Assembly (NCBI GenBank): GCA_003245715.1
Contig: QKCJ01000026.1
Span: 16,606 to 80,605, forward strand
Length of the DNA: 64,000 nt
Direction: 5' to 3'
Source: a bacterium
Lineage (GTDB): Bacteria > Planctomycetota > SZUA-567
Every line of letters begins with the position of its first letter. Position 1 is the stretch's first letter. The position numbers and the translations under genes are program-made. Of the stretch, positions 26,101 through 34,051 are shown piece by piece. A model generated the notes under the pieces. The model saw only the letters and a list, made by a program, of their open reading frames with translations. It ran no database searches and was not told the origin of the DNA.

Positions 26101-26138
26101 TTGGCAAGGACATCAATGTCAGGGACATCATTACTCAT
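23124..26138 (-). CDS. cheA: Chemotaxis histidine kinase with two HPt domains
   Basis: The 1004-residue protein contains HPt1 (His50 in FRAAHSMKGSAGF), a P2-like region at about 170-220, HPt2 (His331 in FRMMHRLKSSAAS), a second P2-like region at about 440-500, the dimerisation helices at about 555-690, the HATPase domain (HLIRNSVDHGLE 719-730, DDGRG 763-767, GFST, GRGVGMDIV 816-824) and a C-terminal CheW-like domain. Both HPt histidines are intact. Two HPt-P2 units suggest two routes for phosphate, which fits the several receivers encoded in the operon (CheY and two receivers in one protein). The start overlaps the cheR stop by 8 bp. Confidence 0.95.
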   Translation of the reverse strand: MSNDVPDIDVLANFIDEAGQSLATLNSKLLMAESGDCTHELIDEMFRAAHSMKGSAGFLKLNSIQKVTHSLETVLDQVRKEILAFNEDVIGALFLAFDTVSALLAQLTTGDSQEVDITEVVKELEDVSAVVPEKNDPAANPELELGWVPEWLRGRLGIDDVMEALIARNTGQEVYALRFSFSDIFAIGIDPVETFHTFEQKLNIQTVIPLELTESIWQPLSNYDYDVGIFGWGDQSLAEKLSDDFLPEMKLWKLADSKEEKEAVEILPTQVMDTGEPVVILSVREEMFKHLPLWLSETSEELDQLDRALLEFEQDPQQGSKHIGEMFRMMHRLKSSAASMGLSEMARISHNCESLLDRYRQSGDVPDESVFRVLFKAKDVLNECLKRVSNNDTASPVTEELDEELKALISQTSVAPAENKAEWTLDIQGDARADEVLASGGNVFKIKIALQDDVPLADLRYAMILRNIENHGEIICSVPTITELDEGIESPPPLQLLLGCSIGADAVKKIIQVDQVESVKVEQLKAQERKAENGVKASGPAVSASVGASSPAADTVRVDTARLDQMMNVTGELVITKARVNQLSEDISHLLASIDVRGLDAFITQTELHISSSDQKRPMGMTPDKIKRFHAMVAELQKAQDTVGKLRETSLELHRHTSNLQNSVMQARMVPVGPLFQRFHRLVRDVSKSNGRKARLVLSGETTELDKKLIDELSDPLTHLIRNSVDHGLELPEERVLGGKDESGTVYLDAFHEGGHICIRVSDDGRGLAVEKIKAKGIKNGIITEQIAAGMSNEEAFNLIFSPGFSTAAQVTNISGRGVGMDIVKSKITELKGKIDIESEEGKGCAFTIRLPLTLAMIEALLVSIGETCYAFPLESVREIVDVRVEDIHTIKDQGKVIKLRDKVIALVELENVIDAEKLSARGVTRRAVVTKGTGETLAVVVDYVIGEEDVVVKALSEEFAGVVGVSGASVLGDGRIALILDVPSICEKAKEVPDNKFYALDNN

Positions 26139-26967
26139 GACTTGTCTTCCTATAAATAGTCGGCCTTACATAAGAATATTGATTATGCAAGCTGGAAATA
26201 GTCTCCGCGCCGCCAAGAAACAGATACCCGCCAGGCTTGAGAACTCTGGTGATATTCTCCATCACCTTGTGCTTGCTCTTCTCATCAAAATAAATCATCA
26301 CATTGCGCAGAAAAACAATGTCAAACTGTGAATTACTCAGCGGCTGCTGCAGGTTATGAATTTTAAAATCCACGATATGGCGTATCTTGTCAATTACCCG
26401 GAAACTGCCGGGCGTTGCCGAAGCCGCGAAATATTTCTTCAGACATAACTTGGTCAGCTTCTGTAGAGAATACTCGCCATACTCCCCGCGCTTGGCCTGA
26501 GCGATAACATCATGGTTGATATCCGTAGCCAGCACCTCGACTTTCTTTCCCGCGCTGTCACCGGCAATAAGATCATACAGTAGAATACCCAGCGAGTACG
26601 GTTCTTCACCCGTCGACGAAGCCGCACTCCAGGCGCGGAAGATCTGTCCCGGACGGTAATCCCTCTTCCATTCCGGAACAATTGTCTCGGCAAGATAATC
26701 CCAGTGGTTTTTATGGCGAAAGAAGAAGGTCTCGTTTGTTGTCAGGGCGTTAATGCAATTCTGAAATTCATCCTTATTGCGTTTATCATTGATAAATTCG
26801 TAATACTCGCCGTAACTGTTAAGTTTAAGCGTCTGCAGCCTCTTGCGCAGACGATTCTGCACCAGCGAATGCTTCTTCTCACTCAGGCGGATACCTGCGT
26901 GACTGTACATCAGATCCTGAAACAATTTGAATTCCCGCATTCGCAGTGTTGTGTCTGTTGCTGTCAT
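26131..26967 (-). CDS. cheR: Chemoreceptor glutamate methyltransferase
   Basis: CheR uses S-adenosylmethionine to methylate receptor glutamates. The start MTATDTTLRM has GGAG upstream and gives 278 residues; an earlier in-frame ATG lies inside the MCP gene. Motifs: LTTNETFFFR, the SAM-binding AWSAASSTGEEPYSLG, ATDINHDVI, FDIVFLRNVMIYF and PGGYLFLGGAE. No CheB methylesterase is encoded anywhere in the window. Confidence 0.94.
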   Translation of the reverse strand: MTATDTTLRMREFKLFQDLMYSHAGIRLSEKKHSLVQNRLRKRLQTLKLNSYGEYYEFINDKRNKDEFQNCINALTTNETFFFRHKNHWDYLAETIVPEWKRDYRPGQIFRAWSAASSTGEEPYSLGILLYDLIAGDSAGKKVEVLATDINHDVIAQAKRGEYGEYSLQKLTKLCLKKYFAASATPGSFRVIDKIRHIVDFKIHNLQQPLSNSQFDIVFLRNVMIYFDEKSKHKVMENITRVLKPGGYLFLGGAETISSLHNQYSYVRPTIYRKTSHE

Positions 26968-27028
26968 ATTAACTCCATTTGCGGGGCTGCCGACCTGACC
27001 AAACAACCCCGCCGGATATGAAGATAAA

Positions 27029-29059
27029 TTACTCGTGATAAAGCGCGCCGTCAGCGATATCATCATCAGGCAGTTTTATATCCGCTTTTGAACTTGCCGG
27101 CGCATAAGCCTTTGCCTTAGCACTCTTTTTTGCCGGTGCGGTATTGCTTGTTGCGGAAGTATGAGAACGCAGCCTGAAGCGATCCACCAGGTTCTGCATC
27201 TTCTGTGCCTGCGCCGACAACTCCTCTGCACTCGCGGCCATTTCTTCTGCGCTTGATGAATTCTCCTCGGTAATTGCGCTGATACTGTCTATCGCCTTAC
27301 TTACCTGGTTTGCCGTCTCTGACTGCTCTTCTGTTGCTGAAGCTATCTCGGTCATGCCAGTAGCAGTCTTGGTTATGCCTGCAAGAATATCTTGCAATGA
27401 CTTTCCGACCTCTTCAGAGAGATGCGAACCCTGTTCAACGCGCTTGCTAGATTCTTCAATCAGTTGGGTGATTTCTTCAGCGGCCTGCGATGATCGTTCA
27501 GCCAGCTTCCGAACCTCATCAGCGACGACCGCAAATCCCAGACCATGCTCACCGGCACTCGCCGCTTCAATCGCCGCATTAAGGGCAAGCAGGTTTGTCT
27601 GGTTGGCAATCTGGCTGATTACGCTGATGATCTTGCTGATCTGGGTTGACGATTCATTAATAAGGCCCATGCCTTCAACCGACTGCTTGACAGTCTCAGA
27701 ACCGTCTTCAGCGGTCTTGCTGGTTTTGAGTGACACTTCATTAGCCTGACTGGCGTTTTCCGCAGCCTGCTGGATCATCGCCGTAAGCTCTTCCATGCTG
27801 GCGCTTATTTCCTCAACGCTTGAAGCCTGATTCTGCGCACCACTTGAAATATTCTGGGCAGACGCAGAAAGCTCCTCACCACTGGCGGCAGTCTGATCGG
27901 CCGCTTCCCGTATCTCTGAAATAACACTGTTAAGTTGATCGGTCATCTGATTAAGCGCAGTAGCCATCTGACCAAACTCGTCTTTTGAATCAAGTTTGGC
28001 AGTGACCCGCAGATCGCCATCAGCAATAGCCTCAAGCGGCTCGATAATGCTGCGCGCACCGCGGCTGACATTCATCGCTAGGAAAATACTTACAATAACC
28101 GCACACAAGACCGCGATAATCGACATAGTTATAATCAGCGTATTGAGGAATTTCAGGTTTTCTTCTGACTTTTTCTTCACCTGATCAATATACTCATACA
28201 CACCGTCACGCACCTTGCGGCACTGTTCCATCGCAGCGTTGGCAGCTACGCGCTGCTGCTCCTGTATATCACGCTGCTTAATCTGCAGTTTCCTGAAAAT
28301 CATAACCTGGTTTGTGTATGCTTCCAGATTTTTCTCAATATTGTCAAGCTCCTCAAGTACCTCTTTGGCGGTAAAAAGCGACTTGCAGCTTTCAACCTGC
28401 TTGTGACACTTGGCAATCTCCGCCATCCATTCTTCAGCAATACTATTCTGAGCTTCTTCACTTATGGCAAGCTGATATTTCTGCGCCCATATACGTACTC
28501 GGTTATAGGAATTTCTTACTTCCTGCGCAGTCTCAAGATTTACCACTTTTTGATGGTCGACTTTACCTTCAACAATGCTGTCAGCTATAAATTTCTGTTC
28601 ATGTACTATCATTGCCTTGATTGAAGCAAGCACCTTTGCTGAAGCCTGGGTACGTAACTTGCCGGCGGCATTTTTTTCTTTCTCGACATTCCACCAACTA
28701 GTTGACTCAGCCTGATACTTTCCAATCGCCTCGTCAATACCGGCTGCTTTTTCCTTGTTCTCTTTTGACTGCATCAAAGTCTGCGCCTTCTTTGCGCTGT
28801 TTTTGACATTATTGACTTCTTCTGCAATTCCGGCGTTATATTTTTCATCCTCATACAGCATCAAACGCAAAGTATTTGCCTGCACGTCTCCGGTATCAAC
28901 CAGTGAACTGTTCACTGTCTCTGTAATTTCCATCTGATTTAAAATAGCATCCATGTCGCCTTTTGATTCGCCCATCCCGACATAACCTGAAACACCGACA
29001 GCTATCAAAAGCAAAATGACAATACCAAACCCCAAAGACAGTTTCATACCAATCTTCAT
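27029..29059 (-). CDS. Methyl-accepting chemotaxis protein
   Basis: A 676-residue transmembrane receptor: membrane segment 1 at about 8-28, a periplasmic all-helical region of about 275 residues with no beta strands (it resembles the helical bimodular type), membrane segment 2 at about 305-329, HAMP at about 331-383, then a cytoplasmic signalling domain with the hairpin tip [20 protein letters not shown] written here as [20 protein letters not shown] and [10 protein letters not shown]. There is no CheR-binding pentapeptide at the C-terminus. It is the only receptor in the operon. AAGGA precedes the start. The ligand is unknown. Confidence 0.93.
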   Translation of the reverse strand: MKIGMKLSLGFGIVILLLIAVGVSGYVGMGESKGDMDAILNQMEITETVNSSLVDTGDVQANTLRLMLYEDEKYNAGIAEEVNNVKNSAKKAQTLMQSKENKEKAAGIDEAIGKYQAESTSWWNVEKEKNAAGKLRTQASAKVLASIKAMIVHEQKFIADSIVEGKVDHQKVVNLETAQEVRNSYNRVRIWAQKYQLAISEEAQNSIAEEWMAEIAKCHKQVESCKSLFTAKEVLEELDNIEKNLEAYTNQVMIFRKLQIKQRDIQEQQRVAANAAMEQCRKVRDGVYEYIDQVKKKSEENLKFLNTLIITMSIIAVLCAVIVSIFLAMNVSRGARSIIEPLEAIADGDLRVTAKLDSKDEFGQMATALNQMTDQLNSVISEIREAADQTAASGEELSASAQNISSGAQNQASSVEEISASMEELTAMIQQAAENASQANEVSLKTSKTAEDGSETVKQSVEGMGLINESSTQISKIISVISQIANQTNLLALNAAIEAASAGEHGLGFAVVADEVRKLAERSSQAAEEITQLIEESSKRVEQGSHLSEEVGKSLQDILAGITKTATGMTEIASATEEQSETANQVSKAIDSISAITEENSSSAEEMAASAEELSAQAQKMQNLVDRFRLRSHTSATSNTAPAKKSAKAKAYAPASSKADIKLPDDDIADGALYHE

Positions 29060-29087
29060 GATAATTCCTTTATATTAAGTATATTAA

Positions 29088-29594
29088 TTATTTTACGATA
29101 GTCTGTTCCACTTCCTGCTTTTCCTCACGGCTGAGAATCTTCTCAATATCAAGCATCATAATCATGCGTTCCTCAATTTTCCCGATACCGGTAAGGTACT
29201 CTCCGGCAATTGAGGCGATGGTATCCGGTGGCGGCTGGATATCAGTATTAGGCAACTTCATAACCTGCGAGACTGAATCAACAATCAGTCCGACAATCCT
29301 CTTGTCCATTCGCGAAACAACAATACGTGTTTCCTCAACAAGCTCAGCGTTCTTGAGGCCAAAGCGTTTACGCAGGTCAATAACCGGCACCACCTCGCCA
29401 CGCAGATTAATAATACCCTCGATATATTCAGGCATCTGCGGCACACGGGTAATCCCCTCGACAAGAATGATCTCCTTTACCCTGGTAATCTCAATTGCAT
29501 ACTCTTCATCAGCGAGCTTGAAACTGACCACCTGGGTGAAGTCCTTCATCTTCAACTGCATACGCTTTTCTTCCTGTAGCGTCTCCTCCGGCAT
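29088..29594 (-). CDS. cheW: Chemotaxis coupling protein
   Basis: CheW links receptors to CheA. The 168-residue protein shows VVSFKLADEEYAIEI, VKEIILVEGITRVPQMPEYI, GIINLRGEVVPVIDLRKRFG and GLIVDSVSQVMKL. An acidic and basic tail of about 15 residues follows the domain. AAGGGAAGGAG precedes the start. Confidence 0.95.
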   Translation of the reverse strand: MPEETLQEEKRMQLKMKDFTQVVSFKLADEEYAIEITRVKEIILVEGITRVPQMPEYIEGIINLRGEVVPVIDLRKRFGLKNAELVEETRIVVSRMDKRIVGLIVDSVSQVMKLPNTDIQPPPDTIASIAGEYLTGIGKIEERMIMMLDIEKILSREEKQEVEQTIVK

Positions 29595-29616
29595 AATATG
29601 CTCCTTCCCTTTACGA

Positions 29617-30120
29617 CTAACCCTTATTTTTTATGCTTATAACCAGCACTTCCCCGCACATCTCACTATCGATTAATATTTGTGTCTCAACCTCACCGCC
29701 GGCAACCGACCGGTCAAGACAGACTTGCACCGCTGATTGCGGCTTGCCCGTCCTGATTGTTTCAACTATCACTTTGCGCAGTTCACAGTCATCACAGAAT
29801 GCCGACTTACCGCACCCACCCGCCTCAAAGGCATGACAACAGCCAACCGCATCGCCCGGAAGTTTGTTGAGCAAGTCTTTCTGATTCTTGTCAAGCAGAC
29901 TACAGGCCTTGGCATTAGCGGCAACCACAAGCCCGTCATTATCCAGAACCACCAGCGGTTGATTGAAACCCTCCAGAATCAGCCCCAATCCTTCCTGACC
30001 CTGATTGAGCAATTCATTCCGGCACAAATGACATATCCCGTGCGTTATCGGATAAGTTTTATCAGAGACCTCATTACAATCATCAATTATGACTTTGCAC
30101 CATGCGCAATGAATATTCAT
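29617..30120 (-). CDS. Cysteine-rich PAS-like putative redox sensor
   Basis: The start MNIHCAWCKV follows AAGGGCG and gives 167 residues. Two parts are visible. Residues 1-45 form a zinc-ribbon-like unit with CAWC and HGICHLC. Residues 50-165 look like a PAS domain (QPLVVLDNDGLVVAANAKA) carrying a second cysteine cluster, GCCHAFEAGGCGKSAFCDDC, at the position where some PAS proteins bind a metal or Fe-S cluster. There is no output domain, so it must work through a partner. It is the second gene of the chemosensory operon, between the partner-switch protein and cheW. Ligand and cofactor are inference. Confidence 0.7.
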   Translation of the reverse strand: MNIHCAWCKVIIDDCNEVSDKTYPITHGICHLCRNELLNQGQEGLGLILEGFNQPLVVLDNDGLVVAANAKACSLLDKNQKDLLNKLPGDAVGCCHAFEAGGCGKSAFCDDCELRKVIVETIRTGKPQSAVQVCLDRSVAGGEVETQILIDSEMCGEVLVISIKNKG

Positions 30121-30170
30121 AAATCGCCCTTCAACAGCAGATCTGACCAAATTCCAGTTTAACTCTTAAA

Positions 30171-32189
30171 CTAAACCACCTCCTGCTTGTTGAAATATTT
30201 TGTCAACACCGCAGAGTTGCCGCGTTCATTGTAAGCAATATGGTCGACCATACTCCTGACAATAGGCAATCCAAAACCGCCATCACGCTTGCCCAACCTC
30301 TGGCGCTCCATCTGCGAGGAAGCAACGTCCTCATTCTCTTCAAAAACCTGCCTTGCGTTGAACCCACCACCCTCATCCTGTATCCGCACCAATGCCCGGT
30401 CTTCAAGAAGCACGGTACTGATCCTGACTTTAAGACCGGGGTTATGATGATTACCCCATTCAATTGCATTGCCGGCAATTTCACGGATACAATAAATAAG
30501 ATCATTAAGAATGTCTGCAGGTATCGGCTGCTTGTTTAAAATCATCAGGTAATTGGTCAGCATCTGCAGGCACTGCGGCGATGATGAGATAATGCAATCC
30601 AGCCAGTCACGGGAAATTGTATCAATCTGGATATCATCGCGCTGGGGCTTGTAATCAAGGGCGGCCTGCACCGTCTCCCTGAAAGCCTGCAATGAAAATG
30701 GTTTTGCCAGTAACCCGGCAGCTTTTTTACTTACCGCAACCGTGACATGTTCCTGCGGTTCCTGCCCGGTCATCAGCAACACCGGCAGCGACGGATAACG
30801 CGAATGAATAACACTCATGGCATCAAGCCCACTCACCCCGGGCATATAAATATCCATGATTACCATATCCGGCTTGAATTCATCCACTACCTCTAGAATG
30901 CTCGCCCCGTCAGCAAGACACTTCACCATCGCCCCATCCTGCTGCAGAAGATCCGTAACCAGATTAAGGATTGATTTATTGTCATCAACCACCAGCACCC
31001 GTTTGCCGCTTAGCCTTGACGCAGGTTTATTTACCGCCGTCATTTTCTGCGCTATCAGAAGTACCGCAATATCATCAGCAAACGCCCTGGCCGGATTCAT
31101 CTGCGCAGCTTCATCAAAGATAAAAGTCAGCAGGTCTTCATTACTATGGGAATTTTTCCTGACCGTCTTCCACTGTGAATACTCTTTGCTTATCTGCATG
31201 GCCAGGTCTTCAGGCTGTTCGGTGAGGCCGTCGGTATAAATAAGCAGATAATCCCCGGACTCGAATTTGTATTGCCTGATCTCAAAGTCTTTTGGTATGT
31301 CAAGGCCCAGAGCCGGACCGTTGGCGTAAAGACATTCGCAGTTACCGCTGTTCTGGATAATCACCGGTTCAAGATGTCCCGCCAGCGAATAGGTCAGCAC
31401 CTTGCTGCTCTCATTATAGATCCCGCAGAATGCTGTGACCAGATACTCCTCAGGCAAGACCTCACGCACGATATGATCCGCGCTTTTGAGAATCTCTGAT
31501 GGGTCTTTTAGCGGCGCGATTGAATTAAACCAGATTTTGAATGCCGAAGCCGAGAAAGCTGCCGGCAGGCCGGAACCACTGACATCGGCAAGAAATATCA
31601 GCAGGTTTTCATCATCAAGGTAACGCAGGTCGATAAAATCCCCACCGATACCTGACATTGGAAGATAACGGATACAGACATCGGTGTGCTTGATCCAGTC
31701 AAAGTTTCGCGGAATCAGCCTGCCGTGCATCTTGCGCAGATACTGGCGGTCACGGATATTTGTCGACTCTTTTGCCTTGCCGTTCTGCAGGTCTTCGGAG
31801 ATACTCTCAAGACGTCCCCGCGTTTTATGTTTATCTTCAAGCTGACTTACAACCAGCTCCAACTCCTGCAGACTTACAGGCTTGCGCTGCACAGAAACCG
31901 CCCCCAGTTCAATTGCCTGCCTGATACTCAGATCGTTGCCGTAACCACTGAGCAGAATGATATCAATATCAGGATAATCCTTTTTGATCGTCTCAATCAG
32001 ATTTCTGCTCCCCTGCTGGCACAGGCGCAGATCGGCAATCACCGCGTCAATACCATTGCTGTTCTTATCGATAAGCTGCAAGGTCTCTGCCGCATTATGA
32101 GCCGAATAAACCTGATGCCCACATTTGCGGAAAAAATCCGAAAGGGTGCTTGCGATTAACGATTCATTATCCGCAACTAAAATCCGCAT
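30171..32189 (-). CDS. REC-PP2C-REC-HATPase fusion (partner-switch regulator)
   Basis: The 672-residue soluble protein has four domains. Receiver 1 covers about 1-120, with phosphoacceptor Asp53 and Lys103. A SpoIIE/RsbU-type PP2C phosphatase covers about 165-382, with GGDF 182-185, ADVSGSG 201-207, DGL 320-322 and ADD 371-373. Receiver 2 covers about 397-515 (VVDDN, Asp446, Lys497). A C-terminal RsbW/SpoIIAB-like GHKL ATPase covers about 535-665, with EIAGNAIEWGN, DEGGGF and GGFGLPIV. The phosphatase would remove, and the kinase would add, phosphate on STAS antagonists; two such STAS proteins end the same operon. The receivers could take phosphate from CheA. It is the first gene of the operon. 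AAAGGA precedes the start. Confidence 0.9.
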   Translation of the reverse strand: MRILVADNESLIASTLSDFFRKCGHQVYSAHNAAETLQLIDKNSNGIDAVIADLRLCQQGSRNLIETIKKDYPDIDIILLSGYGNDLSIRQAIELGAVSVQRKPVSLQELELVVSQLEDKHKTRGRLESISEDLQNGKAKESTNIRDRQYLRKMHGRLIPRNFDWIKHTDVCIRYLPMSGIGGDFIDLRYLDDENLLIFLADVSGSGLPAAFSASAFKIWFNSIAPLKDPSEILKSADHIVREVLPEEYLVTAFCGIYNESSKVLTYSLAGHLEPVIIQNSGNCECLYANGPALGLDIPKDFEIRQYKFESGDYLLIYTDGLTEQPEDLAMQISKEYSQWKTVRKNSHSNEDLLTFIFDEAAQMNPARAFADDIAVLLIAQKMTAVNKPASRLSGKRVLVVDDNKSILNLVTDLLQQDGAMVKCLADGASILEVVDEFKPDMVIMDIYMPGVSGLDAMSVIHSRYPSLPVLLMTGQEPQEHVTVAVSKKAAGLLAKPFSLQAFRETVQAALDYKPQRDDIQIDTISRDWLDCIISSSPQCLQMLTNYLMILNKQPIPADILNDLIYCIREIAGNAIEWGNHHNPGLKVRISTVLLEDRALVRIQDEGGGFNARQVFEENEDVASSQMERQRLGKRDGGFGLPIVRSMVDHIAYNERGNSAVLTKYFNKQEVV

Positions 32190-32317
32190 GAATAATATCC
32201 TTTATCCAACAGACACAGTATGAAGCAAACCCCGTTCCACCAGTAAACATCCCGATTAGCCCCATTTCTCCCATTTTTTCATACCATAACTTGGGATTAC
32301 ACCAATTTTATGGCACG

Positions 32318-32334
32318 CCAAACCATTTGTTTGG
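32318..32334. promoter_or_regulatory. Dyad in the divergent signalling promoter region
   Basis: CCAAAC-N5-GTTTGG, overlapped by a wider pair TACACCAA (32298-32305) and TTGGTGTA (32331-32338). It sits between the leftward chemosensory operon and the rightward kinase operon and could be a shared operator. The 252-bp gap holds no gene. Confidence 0.4.
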
Positions 32335-32380
32335 TGTATCAAAATGGCTAAAAAGAGTTTCAGAGCGTATGAAATATTTC

Positions 32381-32409
32381 TTGACGGTAATTTTTTCATG
32401 CGTTAACAT
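32381..32409 (+). promoter_or_regulatory. Candidate sigma-70 promoter of the kinase/NtrC operon
   Basis: TTGACG, a 17-base spacer and TAACAT, ending 32 bp before the first start codon. Confidence 0.55.
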
Positions 32410-32441
32410 TTGCTTGTTCATTTCAGGGTATTGGCAGATAT

Positions 32442-34049
32442 ATGTATAGAGCAGAAAATAAATTTCATATTCTGGTTGTGGATGATATTCAGGCAAGCCG
32501 GGATGTACTGGTTAAAGTATTGCGTACTGCCGGCTATATCGTCAGTTGTGCGGAATCCGGTAATTCGGCCTTTGCCCTGATCCGTAACCACGTGCCGGAC
32601 CTGATCCTACTTGATGTAATCATGCCGGATATGGACGGGTATGAGGTCTGCCAAAATATTAAAAACAACCAGCGCACTGCCGGGATACCGATAATTTTCT
32701 TAAGCGCACATGATGACCCGGAGAATAAAAGGGAAGCTTTTGAGCAGGGAGGGGTCGATTTTATCGCAAAACCCTTTAATAATTCGGAGGTTATCAGCCG
32801 GGTAAAGACCCATCTCAGCCTCAACCTATTACAGCGCGAGCTTGAGTATATGAACCATGAACTTGAAGAACGGGTGACGGCGCGCACGGATGAGCTTATC
32901 AAGGTGCAGCAGCAACTGGCCCAGAGCCAGAAACTTGAAGCTATCGGGCATATTACCGCAGGTATCGCCCACGACTTCAAAAACCTCATCGGCATAATAA
33001 TGAGCGGCGCTGAGTATATGCAGATAAACGGCCTATGCCCGGAAAACGCAAAACCTTATATGGAATCCATCCTTGATGCTGCCCACAAGGCAAAAGAGCT
33101 TACCGGCAACCTTCTTGCTTTCAGCCGCCAGCAGCAGCAGCAACAGAAAACGCTTGTCGATATCCATGAACTGGTTAATAATATTGTCAACCTTATCAAG
33201 CACAGCTTTGACCGCAAGATCGAGATCTCCATAACCTCTGAAGCCATAAGCGCTTTTGTCCAGGGAAACCCGGCCAGTATCCAGACGGCTCTGCTTAACC
33301 TTGCCCTCAACGCCCGCGATGCCATGCCTGAGGGAGGTCGGCTGAGTATCAAGACTGAGTTATGCGGCACTTTGCCCGAGCGGCTTTTGTTTACTCCGGA
33401 AAAAAATTCACCAAGCTGGCTGCTTCTGGAAATCAGTGACAACGGCTGCGGGATTTCACCAAAGGATATCTGCAGGGTCTTTGAGCCATATTTTACGACC
33501 AAGGACCGCGGCTGCGGGACAGGGCTTGGTTTGTCTACAGTTTACGCGATGCTGCGCGACCATAACGCCGCACTTAGCGTCAGCAGTTCTGAAGGGGAAG
33601 GCACAGCCTTCAGGCTGTATTTTCCGCACGCTGAAAGTTATAAGCCCAAAAAAATAGCCCGGCCTGAAATCTCGGTACGCGCCGGCACTGAAACCATCCT
33701 GATTGTCGATGACGAGCTATGGATACGCCGCAATTTCAAGGATCTTCTGAGCGGCCTTGGTTATAAGGTGTACACCGCAGAAAACGGCAAGAAAGCCCTT
33801 GAGCTATATATGAGTACTCCGGGTATAGACCTGGTTATTGTTGACATGATAATGCCTGTGATGAACGGCCTTGATACGGTTATCGCGCTGATGGAATACG
33901 ACCCACAGGCAAAAATTATTATTTCAACCGGTTTCTCAGAGCGCCAGGCAATTTCTGACGCCAAGGATGCCGGAGCAAAGGGGGTTGTCTATAAACCGAC
34001 CAGTGTCGGGGAACTTACGCAAAATATTGATCTGGCTTTGAGGAATTAG
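32442..34049 (+). CDS. Hybrid histidine kinase, REC-HisKA-HATPase-REC
   Basis: The 535-residue soluble protein starts with a receiver (VVDD 12-15, phosphoacceptor Asp58, Lys110), a coiled-coil linker (about 125-165), a HisKA domain with His177 in GIAHDFKN, a HATPase domain (NLALNARDAM, ISDNGCG, GTGLGLSTV) and a second receiver (VDDE, Asp468). A run of six glutamines occupies residues 230-235. No membrane segment or sensor domain is present, so the N-terminal receiver is probably the input. It begins a three-gene operon with 2-bp gaps. Its own ribosome site is weak. Confidence 0.92.
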   Translation: MYRAENKFHILVVDDIQASRDVLVKVLRTAGYIVSCAESGNSAFALIRNHVPDLILLDVIMPDMDGYEVCQNIKNNQRTAGIPIIFLSAHDDPENKREAFEQGGVDFIAKPFNNSEVISRVKTHLSLNLLQRELEYMNHELEERVTARTDELIKVQQQLAQSQKLEAIGHITAGIAHDFKNLIGIIMSGAEYMQINGLCPENAKPYMESILDAAHKAKELTGNLLAFSRQQQQQQKTLVDIHELVNNIVNLIKHSFDRKIEISITSEAISAFVQGNPASIQTALLNLALNARDAMPEGGRLSIKTELCGTLPERLLFTPEKNSPSWLLLEISDNGCGISPKDICRVFEPYFTTKDRGCGTGLGLSTVYAMLRDHNAALSVSSSEGEGTAFRLYFPHAESYKPKKIARPEISVRAGTETILIVDDELWIRRNFKDLLSGLGYKVYTAENGKKALELYMSTPGIDLVIVDMIMPVMNGLDTVIALMEYDPQAKIIISTGFSERQAISDAKDAGAKGVVYKPTSVGELTQNIDLALRN

Positions 34050-34051
34050 TT

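Noticed and set aside
33130..33150. CAG-repeat-like tract in the hybrid kinase
   Set aside because: A short run of six glutamine codons in a linker; no evidence of repeat expansion or frame shifting.
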